Assembly: GCA_023416195.1 (NCBI GenBank)
Contig: JAEZID010000281.1
Location: 1-12,931, forward strand
Reading direction: 5' to 3'
From: Pseudomonadota bacterium
GTDB taxonomy: Bacteria; Pseudomonadota; Alphaproteobacteria; Azospirillales; Azospirillaceae
Length of the DNA stretch: 12,931 nt
Part shown: in pieces, positions 7,183 to 12,931 of the stretch
Numbering within the stretch: position 1 is the stretch's first letter
Layout of the letters: each line of letters opens with the position of its first letter
Made by a program: the position numbers and the translations under genes
The notes under the pieces: generated by a model
Database searches by the model: none
What the model saw: the letters and a program-made list of their open reading frames with translations, nothing else
Told to the model about the DNA's origin: nothing

Positions 7183-7221
7183 AGCTTAACGCCAGAGGCA
7201 TGGCACTTCATTTAACGTTAA
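7169..7221. promoter_or_regulatory. Cluster of near-consensus CtrA sites between ctrA and fliI
   Basis: Two stretches match TTAA-N7-TTAA at seven of eight positions: TTAA-N7-TTCA (7169-7183) and TTCA-N7-TTAA (7207-7221). The second overlaps a perfect 10-bp palindrome TTAACGTTAA (7212-7221). A further TTAAC half-site sits at 7186-7190. TTAA is uncommon in DNA this GC-rich, so the local density is striking. The cluster could serve ctrA (minus strand), fliI (plus strand) or both. The rest of the 7070-7324 gap shows no gene and no clear -35/-10 pair. Confidence 0.45.
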
Positions 7222-7324
7222 TGATTGCGGATGATGATGGGCCGAAGCGGTCGAGACGCCGTTGCCGCCCGTGGCTGGCACCCCGTCCCGACCACCCCGT
7301 CAACGTCCGCGAAACAGCAAAGCC

Positions 7325-8674
7325 GTGCCCGCCGACGTCGCCCGCCTCATCCAAGAAATCGACGCCCTTCCTGGCTACAGCCGGTTCGGGCGGGTCACCG
7401 CCGTGCTCGGCCTGATGGTCGAGGTCGGCGGAATCGAAAAGGAACTGTCCGTCGGCGGCCGCTGCATCGTGGAAACGCGCGACGGACGCCATGTACCTTG
7501 TGAGGTCGTCGGCTTTCGGCAAGGGCGCGCAATGCTTATGCCATTGGGAGCCCTTGACGGCGTCGGGCTGGGCTGCCGCGCGCTGGTGGCGGACGGACAA
7601 CCCTCCGTCTTCCCGTGCGACGCATGGCTGGGTCGCGTCGTCAACGCGCTGGGCGAGCCGGTGGACGGCAAGGGGCCGCTGCCCAAGGGGCCGCGCGGCG
7701 TGCCGATCCGCAACACGCCGCCGTCCGCCCATTCCCGCGCCCGCGTCGGCGAGAAGCTCGACCTCGGCATCCGCGCCATCAACGCCTTCCTCACCTGCTG
7801 CCGTGGCCAGCGCATGGGCATCTTCGCGGGGTCCGGCGTCGGCAAGTCGTCGGTCATGTCGATGCTCGCCCGCTTTTCCGCCGCCGAGATCGCGGTGATC
7901 GGCCTGATCGGCGAACGCGGCCGCGAGTTGCAGGAATTCATCACCGAGGATCTGGGCGAGGAGGGTCTTGCCCGGTCCATCGTCGTCTGCGCCACGTCGG
8001 ACGAGGCGCCGCTGATGCGCCGTCAGGCGGCCTACCTGACTCTATCCGTCGCCGAGTATTTCCGCGACGAGGGCCGCGACGTGCTGTGCATGATGGACAG
8101 CGTCACCCGCTTCGCCATGGCCCAGCGCGAAATCGGCCTGTCGGCCGGCGAGCCGCCGACGACCAAGGGTTACCCGCCGACCGTCTTCGCCGAACTGCCG
8201 CGCCTGCTGGAGCGCGCCGGTCCGGGCATGGCCGGGTCCGGCTCCATCACCGGCCTGTTCACCGTGCTGGTGGAAGGCGACGACCACAACGAGCCCATCG
8301 CCGACGCGGTGCGCGGCATCCTGGACGGTCACATCGTTCTGGAACGCCAGATCGGCGAGCGCGGGCGCTATCCGGCCATCAACATCCTGCGCAGCGTGTC
8401 GCGCACCATGCCCGGCTGCAACACGCCGATGGAAAACGAGCTGGTGACCCACGCCCGGCGCCTGATGTCGTCCTACGACAACATGGCGGAGATGATCCGT
8501 CTGGGCGCCTACCGCAAGGGGTCCGACCCGCAGGTGGACGAGGCCATCCATTACAATCCCGCGCTGGAATCCTTCCTCAAGCAAGGGAAGCGTGAAGCGA
8601 CCGACCTCGCCACCAGCTATTCCATGCTGGCCGCGATCTTCGGCATTGAAGAATGGCCGCCGCAGCAGCAATGA
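7325..8674 (+). CDS. fliI: Flagellar type III export ATPase FliI
   Basis: FliI is the hexameric ATPase at the cytoplasmic face of the flagellar export gate. From the GTG at 7325 the product is 449 aa, close to the family norm. It has a Walker A loop AGSGVGKSS with K174, the catalytic glutamate E197 in GERGRE, and a Walker B aspartate D258 in CMMDSVTRF. FliI/F1-beta-type segments such as GEPPTTKGYPPTVFAELPRLLERAG and VLVEGDDHNEPIADAVRG are also present. The frame is open back to 7238, with a TTG at 7262 and a GTG at 7271, but the extra residues are Pro/Arg-rich and unlike the family. Homology starts near ARLIQEIDALPGY, so I prefer 7325. Ribosome-binding sites are weak at every candidate. Its stop overlaps fliJ. 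Confidence 0.94.
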   Translation: MPADVARLIQEIDALPGYSRFGRVTAVLGLMVEVGGIEKELSVGGRCIVETRDGRHVPCEVVGFRQGRAMLMPLGALDGVGLGCRALVADGQPSVFPCDAWLGRVVNALGEPVDGKGPLPKGPRGVPIRNTPPSAHSRARVGEKLDLGIRAINAFLTCCRGQRMGIFAGSGVGKSSVMSMLARFSAAEIAVIGLIGERGRELQEFITEDLGEEGLARSIVVCATSDEAPLMRRQAAYLTLSVAEYFRDEGRDVLCMMDSVTRFAMAQREIGLSAGEPPTTKGYPPTVFAELPRLLERAGPGMAGSGSITGLFTVLVEGDDHNEPIADAVRGILDGHIVLERQIGERGRYPAINILRSVSRTMPGCNTPMENELVTHARRLMSSYDNMAEMIRLGAYRKGSDPQVDEAIHYNPALESFLKQGKREATDLATSYSMLAAIFGIEEWPPQQQ

Positions 8675-9108
8675 GCAGCTTGAAGAACATCATCCGCCTG
8701 CAAAAACAGCAGCTGGACGAGAAGCGGCGCAATCTGGCCGAGCTTCAGAACCTCTCCGACCGCCTGAAGGCGGAGCTTGAGCGTCTGAAGGAAGAGGTCG
8801 CCGCCGAACAGGCGGCGGCGCGCGACAACCCCGAATTCGCCTTCAGCTACACCAACTTCGCCAGGGCTGCGATGGAGCGGGGCAAGCGCCTGACCCTGTC
8901 GATGGGGCAGGTGGACATCCAGATCGCCGTCGCCACCGACCAGATGGCCGAGGCCTTCCAGGAGTTGAAGCGCTACGAACTCGCCGAGGAAGAGCGGCTG
9001 AAGCGCGAAAAGGACAAGCTGAAGCGCAAGCAGGCGGAGATGCTGGACGAAACCGCGCTGGTCGGTTTCCGCCGCCGTCAGGCCGAGGAAAGCGCGGCGG
9101 AATCCTGA
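8671..9108 (+). CDS. fliJ: Flagellar export chaperone FliJ
   Basis: FliJ is a small cytoplasmic coiled-coil protein that sits in the centre of the FliI ring and helps couple ATPase activity to export and chaperone cycling. The 145-aa product is almost entirely charged helix rich in Lys, Glu, Gln and Leu, with heptad-like Leu spacing over residues 1-65 and 95-140, as expected for its antiparallel coiled coil. I chose the ATG that overlaps the fliI stop as ATGA; an upstream in-frame ATG at 8653 would only add an Ala-rich hexapeptide inside fliI. Sequence is poorly conserved in this family, so the name rests on position after fliI, length and coiled-coil character. Confidence 0.85.
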   Translation: MSSLKNIIRLQKQQLDEKRRNLAELQNLSDRLKAELERLKEEVAAEQAAARDNPEFAFSYTNFARAAMERGKRLTLSMGQVDIQIAVATDQMAEAFQELKRYELAEEERLKREKDKLKRKQAEMLDETALVGFRRRQAEESAAES

Positions 9109-9118
9109 TCCTTCCTGT

Positions 9119-9262
9119 CTACAGGTACAGGGCGACCGCCGTCAGCACGCCCAGCGCGGCGAAGCTCAGCCCCGCCAGAAAGCGCGCGCCGAACTTCAGC
9201 AAATCCTCGGTCTCCCGCGCCAGCCGTTCGGCATCCGGAGTCCAGAAGTTCTTGGCCTTCAT
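9119..9262 (-). CDS. Small single-pass membrane protein, function unknown
   Basis: This 47-aa ORF begins MKAKNFWTPDAERLARETED and ends with a hydrophobic segment (about residues 23-47, FGARFLAGLSFAALGVLTAV) that is long enough for one membrane span. GGGAG six bases before the ATG is a good ribosome-binding site. The same frame extends upstream to an ATG at 9367 (82 aa), but the extra residues look like random translation and that start has no support. It is convergent with fliJ, ten bases apart. I do not recognise the family. A charged N-terminus with a C-terminal tail anchor suggests an inner-membrane accessory protein. Confidence 0.5.
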   Translation of the reverse strand: MKAKNFWTPDAERLARETEDLLKFGARFLAGLSFAALGVLTAVALYL

Positions 9263-9450
9263 GTCGTACTCCCGTCTCTGCCCCCCATTCCGCGCGTTTT
9301 CCGCGTCGTTCCACCAATGGAATCTCGTGTCGCGGTGCCGCAGCGCAATGTGTCTTTCGTCAAGCAACGGTTCGGCCTTGCGGGAGTCGCTCCCTCGGTG
9401 GTCTTAGGCCGTGAGGGTGCGCAGGGCAGGCGGTTCGTGGAACCAAAGGG
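9263..9450. other. Intergenic stretch with no convincing gene
   Basis: No reading frame here has both a sensible start and protein-like composition. A short inverted repeat GGTTC-GTG-GAACC (9432-9444) sits just downstream of the minus-strand 118-aa gene. It has a 5-bp stem and no following T run on the relevant strand. The region must contain whatever promoter drives the 47-aa membrane protein, but no clear -35/-10 pair was found. Confidence 0.4.
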
Positions 9451-9807
9451 TCAGATCGGCCGCATCCGCGCGAACAGCTGCGGGTTGTCCCAGTTGGGCT
9501 GACGGTCCTCGACAACCACGCGGTGGGGCAGGGGCTCCGTCCGTTCCGCCGTCACTTCCGCCCAGCGCGGCACCAGCTCATTGTTCAGGTCGTCCAGAAC
9601 GGCCAGGGCCAACGCTTCCAAACCGCCCGCAACACCGCTCAACGCCCCCAAATAGGCGGCGAAACCCTGTGGCTCGGCCACCACGCGGTCCGGCACGTAG
9701 CGCACCGCCAACCGGGTGCCCGCCATCGGCTCGCCGGCCAGCTCGACCAGATAGTCGTAGCGGGCGTCCGGATTCGGCGTGGTGCTCAGCAGGTCGCGGC
9801 GGTGCAT
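9451..9807 (-). CDS. QueF-like T-fold protein lacking the catalytic segment
   Basis: This 118-aa protein reads like a shortened QueF (the NADPH-dependent preQ0 reductase of queuosine synthesis). Matching stretches are NPDARYDYLVEL (12-23), RYVPDR (36-41), EPQGFAAYL (45-53, where QueF has E-S/L-K-S/A-x-K-L-Y), LDDLNNELVPRW (71-82) and VVVEDRQPNW (97-106). Missing are the EFT..CPxTGQPD segment with the catalytic Cys, the lysines of the QueF motif and the FHE segment, so preQ0 reduction is very unlikely. The gene starts 13 bp after the FliK-like gene at the end of the flhF-flhG string, which suggests a flagellum-linked or structural role. The relationship is judged by eye from remembered QueF sequences and has not been searched. 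Confidence 0.65.
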   Translation of the reverse strand: MHRRDLLSTTPNPDARYDYLVELAGEPMAGTRLAVRYVPDRVVAEPQGFAAYLGALSGVAGGLEALALAVLDDLNNELVPRWAEVTAERTEPLPHRVVVEDRQPNWDNPQLFARMRPI

Positions 9808-9820
9808 GCGGAATGACCTG

Positions 9821-11656
9821 TCAGGCCGTGACGTTCTGTCCGCGCGAGCCCGCGCGGGTCAGCTTTACCCAGCATTTGGCGCCGGATTGGAAGGACAGGC
9901 CGCCGGTGTAGCCCACCGCGCGGATGCTGTCGGCGAAGATCTGGATCAGGTCCAGGCGGAATTCCGGTGGCAGGGCCGTGTGGCTGCGCAGGATCAGGTC
10001 GAAGCGGTTCGGCCGCACCAGCCCGTCCAACTGCATCGGCCCCAGCCGGCTGAGGTCTAGGTCCAGCAGGAAGCGGCTGCCCTTCGGCCCGCCCTCGCGC
10101 TTGTCCCCGCCGTCCTCCTCGTCGTTCACGGGATGCACGTAGAGATGGATGGGCTTCGGGCCGTTGCTGTCCATCATTGGCAGCGTGTAGGGCCGCCAGT
10201 CGCCGGGCAGGGGCTCGCTGGCCTGCCGTTGCAGGCCCCTGAACTCCTGCTCCAGCTGCGACAGCAGGTCGCCGCGCCCGCCCCGCTCCAGGGCCGAGGC
10301 CGCATCGTCGCCCAGCCACGCGCGCGCGTCGCCGCCCTTGATCGCCGACAGCAGGAAGGTCATGGCCGCGCTCAGCTTGCGGTTCGGCTGCGGCATGATG
10401 GTGCTGAGCAGGGTTTGCGCCGCCACCCGGTCCAGCCCGGCCAGCGTGGTCAGCAACTGCCTCATGGCCGGCCAGTCGCGCTCGCTCATCGGCGCCAGTT
10501 CGGGCGGGGGTGGGGCGGTCGCCTGCAACGCCTTGGCCGGATCGGTCAGCGCGGCGGTGACCTTGGTGCCCTGCGGCAGGCTCGCCTGGACGTTCAGCGC
10601 CAGCATGCCCTGTCTGGTCGCCAGGATCGGCTGCCCCTGCGGCGTCGAGCCCGCCACCGTGCCTCTCAGCAGCGGCGCGTCCGCCGCCGTGTCATCCGAT
10701 ATGGGGGCCGGCGCCGGGGTGTCCTGCGCCGTCGGCTTCGGCTGCGCTCCGGCTCCTTCGCCCCCGTTTCCCGCCTTGCCCAGCTGTTTCGGCTGTTCGG
10801 GTGGCGGTGTGACGGTCAGGATCTTCAGCGCGACGGTGCTGCCCTTCGGCAATTCCGGTTCCGGCGCCGCCGTGCTCCCGCGCTCCGGAGCCGCCATGGT
10901 TGGCGTTTCGGCGCCGGGATGCGCCGCGTTCCCGCCCAGCTGCACCGGCGTGTCGAGCATCGGCTTCCCGGTCGGCAGGTTGCCCATGGGCGCGCTGGCG
11001 GGCGCGCCGGCCGGTGCCGGGCTTCCCTGCGACGTTGCCGCCGGAGTCTGCGGCGACGATGGTGTCGGCGCCTGCGGTGGCAGCGGCGTTTGCGGGACGG
11101 CGTTCTGCCCCGGCATAGCCGGCGCAGCGCCGGGCGGGGTGGCTGGCTTCGGCGTCGCGGCGATCACCAGCGCCGGAACGACGCTGCCCGGCACCAGCAA
11201 GGGCAGCGTCGTTCCGGCGCTGGGTGTGGGCGGGGTCAGGTTCGGCAGGATGACGCTGGGCGTCGCCCCGGCTCCCGCCTGCGGCGTTTGCAGCCCTCCG
11301 GTGGCGGGTGTCGGCACCGCCGTGGGCTGCAACAGGATCAGCGCCTTCGCCGCCGGCGCCGGCCCGGTCCCGGCCTGTGTCTGGCCCGGCGTGATCTGAA
11401 GCGTCACCGGCTTGTCCGGCGGCAGCGGCGTTTCGGTCTTCAGCAGGATTTCCCCGGCGGAGGTCCGCACGCGGGTCAGCCCCTCCGGTGTCTCGCCCGC
11501 CACGGTGCCGGTCAGCACCATCGGACGCGCCACGTCCTGAAGCCGCTCGGGCAGCTTCTGCACCGTGACCTCGGCCACCGGCACCGGGGTCGCGGCCGGT
11601 GCCGTGGGCGCCGCCACCGGCGGGGCGACGGGGGGAGGGGCCGCCGGGCCTCCCAT
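9821..11656 (-). CDS. Pro/Ala-rich protein with FliK-like C-terminal domain (candidate hook-length control protein)
   Basis: The 611-aa product consists of Pro/Ala-rich linkers (about 91-268 and 283-325), two related beta-rich modules, a helical region (about 385-480) and a compact C-terminal domain (about 528-600). The C-terminal part, with FLLDLDLSRLGPMQLDGLV, LILRSHTALPPEFRLDLIQI and AVGYTGGLSF, resembles the Flg_hook domain of FliK: LG-turn strands, then a helix, then a G-x-L-x-F strand. FliK proteins act as a secreted ruler and switch export specificity when the hook is complete. The start lies ten bases after the flhG stop with GGGCGGG upstream. Flagellar context and layout support FliK, but the primary sequence is weakly conserved and the symbol is withheld. 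No signal peptide is visible, as expected for a type III substrate. Confidence 0.7.
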   Translation of the reverse strand: MGGPAAPPPVAPPVAAPTAPAATPVPVAEVTVQKLPERLQDVARPMVLTGTVAGETPEGLTRVRTSAGEILLKTETPLPPDKPVTLQITPGQTQAGTGPAPAAKALILLQPTAVPTPATGGLQTPQAGAGATPSVILPNLTPPTPSAGTTLPLLVPGSVVPALVIAATPKPATPPGAAPAMPGQNAVPQTPLPPQAPTPSSPQTPAATSQGSPAPAGAPASAPMGNLPTGKPMLDTPVQLGGNAAHPGAETPTMAAPERGSTAAPEPELPKGSTVALKILTVTPPPEQPKQLGKAGNGGEGAGAQPKPTAQDTPAPAPISDDTAADAPLLRGTVAGSTPQGQPILATRQGMLALNVQASLPQGTKVTAALTDPAKALQATAPPPPELAPMSERDWPAMRQLLTTLAGLDRVAAQTLLSTIMPQPNRKLSAAMTFLLSAIKGGDARAWLGDDAASALERGGRGDLLSQLEQEFRGLQRQASEPLPGDWRPYTLPMMDSNGPKPIHLYVHPVNDEEDGGDKREGGPKGSRFLLDLDLSRLGPMQLDGLVRPNRFDLILRSHTALPPEFRLDLIQIFADSIRAVGYTGGLSFQSGAKCWVKLTRAGSRGQNVTA

Positions 11657-11666
11657 TAGCCCGCCC

Positions 11667-12461
11667 TTATGAGCCGTTCAGCAGCCGCTGTGCGATGGCC
11701 TGCACGTCCCTGGCGGCGTCGCTGGAGGGAGAGCGGGTCAGCAGGGGCGCCTGGTTGCGGATTGCATCGCGCACCTTCATGTCGCGGCGGATGATGCCGG
11801 CCAGACCCGGCTTGTACTTCAGGAAGTTCTGGCAGGCCTTCAGGATGGTGCCGTAGGTCCGCTCGCCGTCCTTCACGCTCTGCGCCATGTTCACCACGAC
11901 GCGCAGGTCGGCGGCCGGGTTGGTGGCGTGGGTCAGCTTGATGAAGGCGTAGGCGTCGGTCAGCGAGGTCGGCTCGTCCGTCGTCACCACCAGCGTGATG
12001 CCCGCCGGGCCGGACAGGGTGCGCACCGTGCGGTCCACGCCGGCGCCCATGTCCATGACCACGCAGTCGTAGCTGCGCGCCAGCTCCAGCAGGTCGTTGC
12101 GCAGGCCGGACAGGCGCTGGCTCGGCAACTGCGCCAGCGTGCCCGACCCGGACCGGCCGGCGATGATGTCGAAGCCGGTGTCGGGGAACTTCTGCGCCGC
12201 CTTGCCCAGCGTCACCTGGCCGTTGATGACGGCGCCAAGATCGTTCTTCGGCTGGAAGCCAAGCTGGATGTCCACGTTCGCAAGGCCGAGGTCGCCGTCG
12301 AACAGCAGCGAGTTCTTGCCCATCTTGGTCAGCGCGTGGGTCAGCGTGATCGAAAACCACGTCTTGCCGACGCCGCCCTTGCCGCTGGCCACGGCGATCA
12401 CGTTGGCGCCGCGCAGCGGGCGAACGTTCTTGAGGGCGGCCGGAAACACCGGATCGGTCAT
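11667..12461 (-). CDS. flhG: MinD/ParA-family ATPase FlhG (FleN-like)
   Basis: FlhG is a MinD-like ATPase that limits flagellar number and stimulates the GTPase FlhF. The 264-aa protein has the deviant Walker A motif SGKGGVGKT (26-34, with signature K28 and K33), the FDGDLGLANVDIQLG switch region and the Walker B-like VVMDMGAGVDR. A TTDEPTSLTDAYA stretch typical of the FlhG/FleN branch is also present. Its ATG overlaps the flhF stop as ATGA, with GAGGA upstream, and it is followed ten bases later by the FliK-like gene. The short N-terminus before the P-loop (about 20 residues) shows no DQAxxLR motif, the element known in other FlhG proteins to activate FlhF. A MinD-like membrane-binding helix may be at the C-terminus (DVQAIAQRLLNGS). 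Confidence 0.93.
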   Translation of the reverse strand: MTDPVFPAALKNVRPLRGANVIAVASGKGGVGKTWFSITLTHALTKMGKNSLLFDGDLGLANVDIQLGFQPKNDLGAVINGQVTLGKAAQKFPDTGFDIIAGRSGSGTLAQLPSQRLSGLRNDLLELARSYDCVVMDMGAGVDRTVRTLSGPAGITLVVTTDEPTSLTDAYAFIKLTHATNPAADLRVVVNMAQSVKDGERTYGTILKACQNFLKYKPGLAGIIRRDMKVRDAIRNQAPLLTRSPSSDAARDVQAIAQRLLNGS

Positions 12462-12931
12462 GGGATGGTCCTCGACGAGGGAGAGCGGACAGCTTTTTTC
12501 TTGGAAGACGAGGAAGCCGGCTTGGCCGCACCGCGCGGGGCCTTCTCCTCAACGGGGATCATCAAACGGGCGAGCGCCACCGGGTTCAGCGGCGTGAGCC
12601 CTTCCGCCACCTTCGACGAAACGCTGGCGTCGCAGAAGGCCATGCGCGCACGCTGCGCGGTCAGCAGCAGGCCGCCGAGGCGCCGCGCCATGTCCAGCCG
12701 GGTGACCAGCATCCGCCGCACCCCCAGCGCCTTGAAGGCCAGCGCCATGTCGGCGGCTTCCATGGCGTCCAGGCCGGCGGGCAGGACCAGGATCGGTTCG
12801 GCCTCCCCGGCGGAGAGCAGCGCCTTCAGGTCGGCCATGTCCTCGGCGTCGTAGGGGTTGCGCCCGGCGGTATCGACCAGCACCACGTCCACGCCCCGGT
12901 TGACCTCGAAGGCGCCGGACAGCGCGTCCGG
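12458..12931 (-). CDS. flhF: Flagellar SRP-type GTPase FlhF, C-terminal part (runs off the window)
   Basis: FlhF is the third SRP-family GTPase (with Ffh and FtsY) and marks the site of polar flagellum assembly. Only the last 157 residues are in the window; the frame is open to the right edge, so N-terminus and P-loop are outside. Visible are the G3 motif VLVDTAGRNP, a G4 motif TRLD (Arg where TKxD is canonical), the ARRLGG region and a closing segment ASVSSKVAEGLTPLNPVALARLM typical of FlhF. After the GTPase domain comes a basic, Ser/Lys/Ala-rich tail of about 30 residues. The GTG inside the frame at 12892 is not a plausible start because it lies within the G-domain. The stop overlaps flhG, so the pair is coupled. 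Confidence 0.92.
   Translation of the reverse strand, partial: PDALSGAFEVNRGVDVVLVDTAGRNPYDAEDMADLKALLSAGEAEPILVLPAGLDAMEAADMALAFKALGVRRMLVTRLDMARRLGGLLLTAQRARMAFCDASVSSKVAEGLTPLNPVALARLMIPVEEKAPRGAAKPASSSSKKKAVRSPSSRTIP

Noticed and set aside
7201..7216. Sigma-54 promoter (TGGCAC-N5-TTGC) upstream of fliI
   Set aside because: The -24 part TGGCAC is present but the -12 part reads TTAAC, which lacks the essential GC.
7262..7324. Longer FliI N-terminus from the TTG at 7262
   Set aside because: The added 21 residues are Pro/Arg-rich, unlike FliI, with only a weak GAG upstream; family homology begins after the GTG at 7325. This remains a judgement, not proof.
9119..9367. 82-aa version of the small membrane protein
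   Set aside because: The good ribosome-binding site is directly before the internal ATG at 9262, and the extra N-terminal residues look like untranslated leader.
9432..9444. Inverted repeat as terminator of the minus-strand flhF-flhG string
   Set aside because: The stem has only five base pairs, and on the minus strand the T run precedes rather than follows the hairpin.
10133..11659. Long plus-strand ORF (508 aa) opposite the FliK-like gene
   Set aside because: The product is almost entirely Arg/Gly/Gln, the usual reverse-frame image of a Pro/Ala-rich gene; the minus-strand gene has a recognisable C-terminal domain and correct spacing to flhG.

Overview
The window is a GC-rich stretch (by eye about two-thirds G+C) of an alphaproteobacterial chromosome. 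CtrA, a cheA-cheW-cheY-cheB-cheR operon with no receptor gene, and a fliI-fliJ / flhF-flhG neighbourhood point to Rhodospirillales/Azospirillales, most likely an Azospirillum-like or Magnetospirillum-like organism. This placement rests on gene content and protein motifs, not on a database search. Nearly everything here concerns swimming: chemotaxis signalling, the master regulator CtrA, the flagellar export ATPase, flagellar placement and hook-length control.

Layout. Bases 1-166 hold the cheA leader, with a CtrA-like site overlapping a TTGACA element and a 7-bp hairpin. Bases 167-5908 (+) are cheA, cheW, cheY, cheB and cheR. Three of the four junctions are tight or ATGA-overlapped, so this looks like one operon. 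cheR carries a one-base frameshift as given. A VOC/glyoxalase-fold gene follows 35 bp later (5944-6321, +). ctrA faces it convergently (6338-7069, -). A 255-bp divergent intergenic region separates ctrA from fliI. It is rich in TTAA(C) elements and contains a 14-bp direct repeat in which each copy ends in a GANTC (CcrM-type) site. fliI-fliJ (7325-9108, +) follow.

The right part is on the minus strand. Read in the direction of transcription it is: flhF (enters from beyond the right edge) -> flhG -> a 611-aa FliK-like protein -> a 118-aa QueF-like T-fold protein lacking the QueF catalytic segment. A 47-aa single-pass membrane protein ORF (9119-9262) lies convergent to fliJ. Bases 9263-9450 show no convincing gene.

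How it fits together (inference from known families): CheA autophosphorylates and passes phosphate to CheY, CheB and its own receiver domain, CheW couples it to receptors encoded elsewhere, and CheR/CheB set receptor methylation. FliI/FliJ power export of flagellar subunits, the FliK-like protein may control hook length, and FlhF/FlhG set flagellar position and number. CtrA, a motility activator in Rhodospirillales relatives, sits between the chemotaxis and flagellar blocks. CtrA-like sites lie before cheA and between ctrA and fliI, so one regulator may tie the locus together. No RNA genes, CRISPR arrays, insertion sequences or attachment sites were seen.
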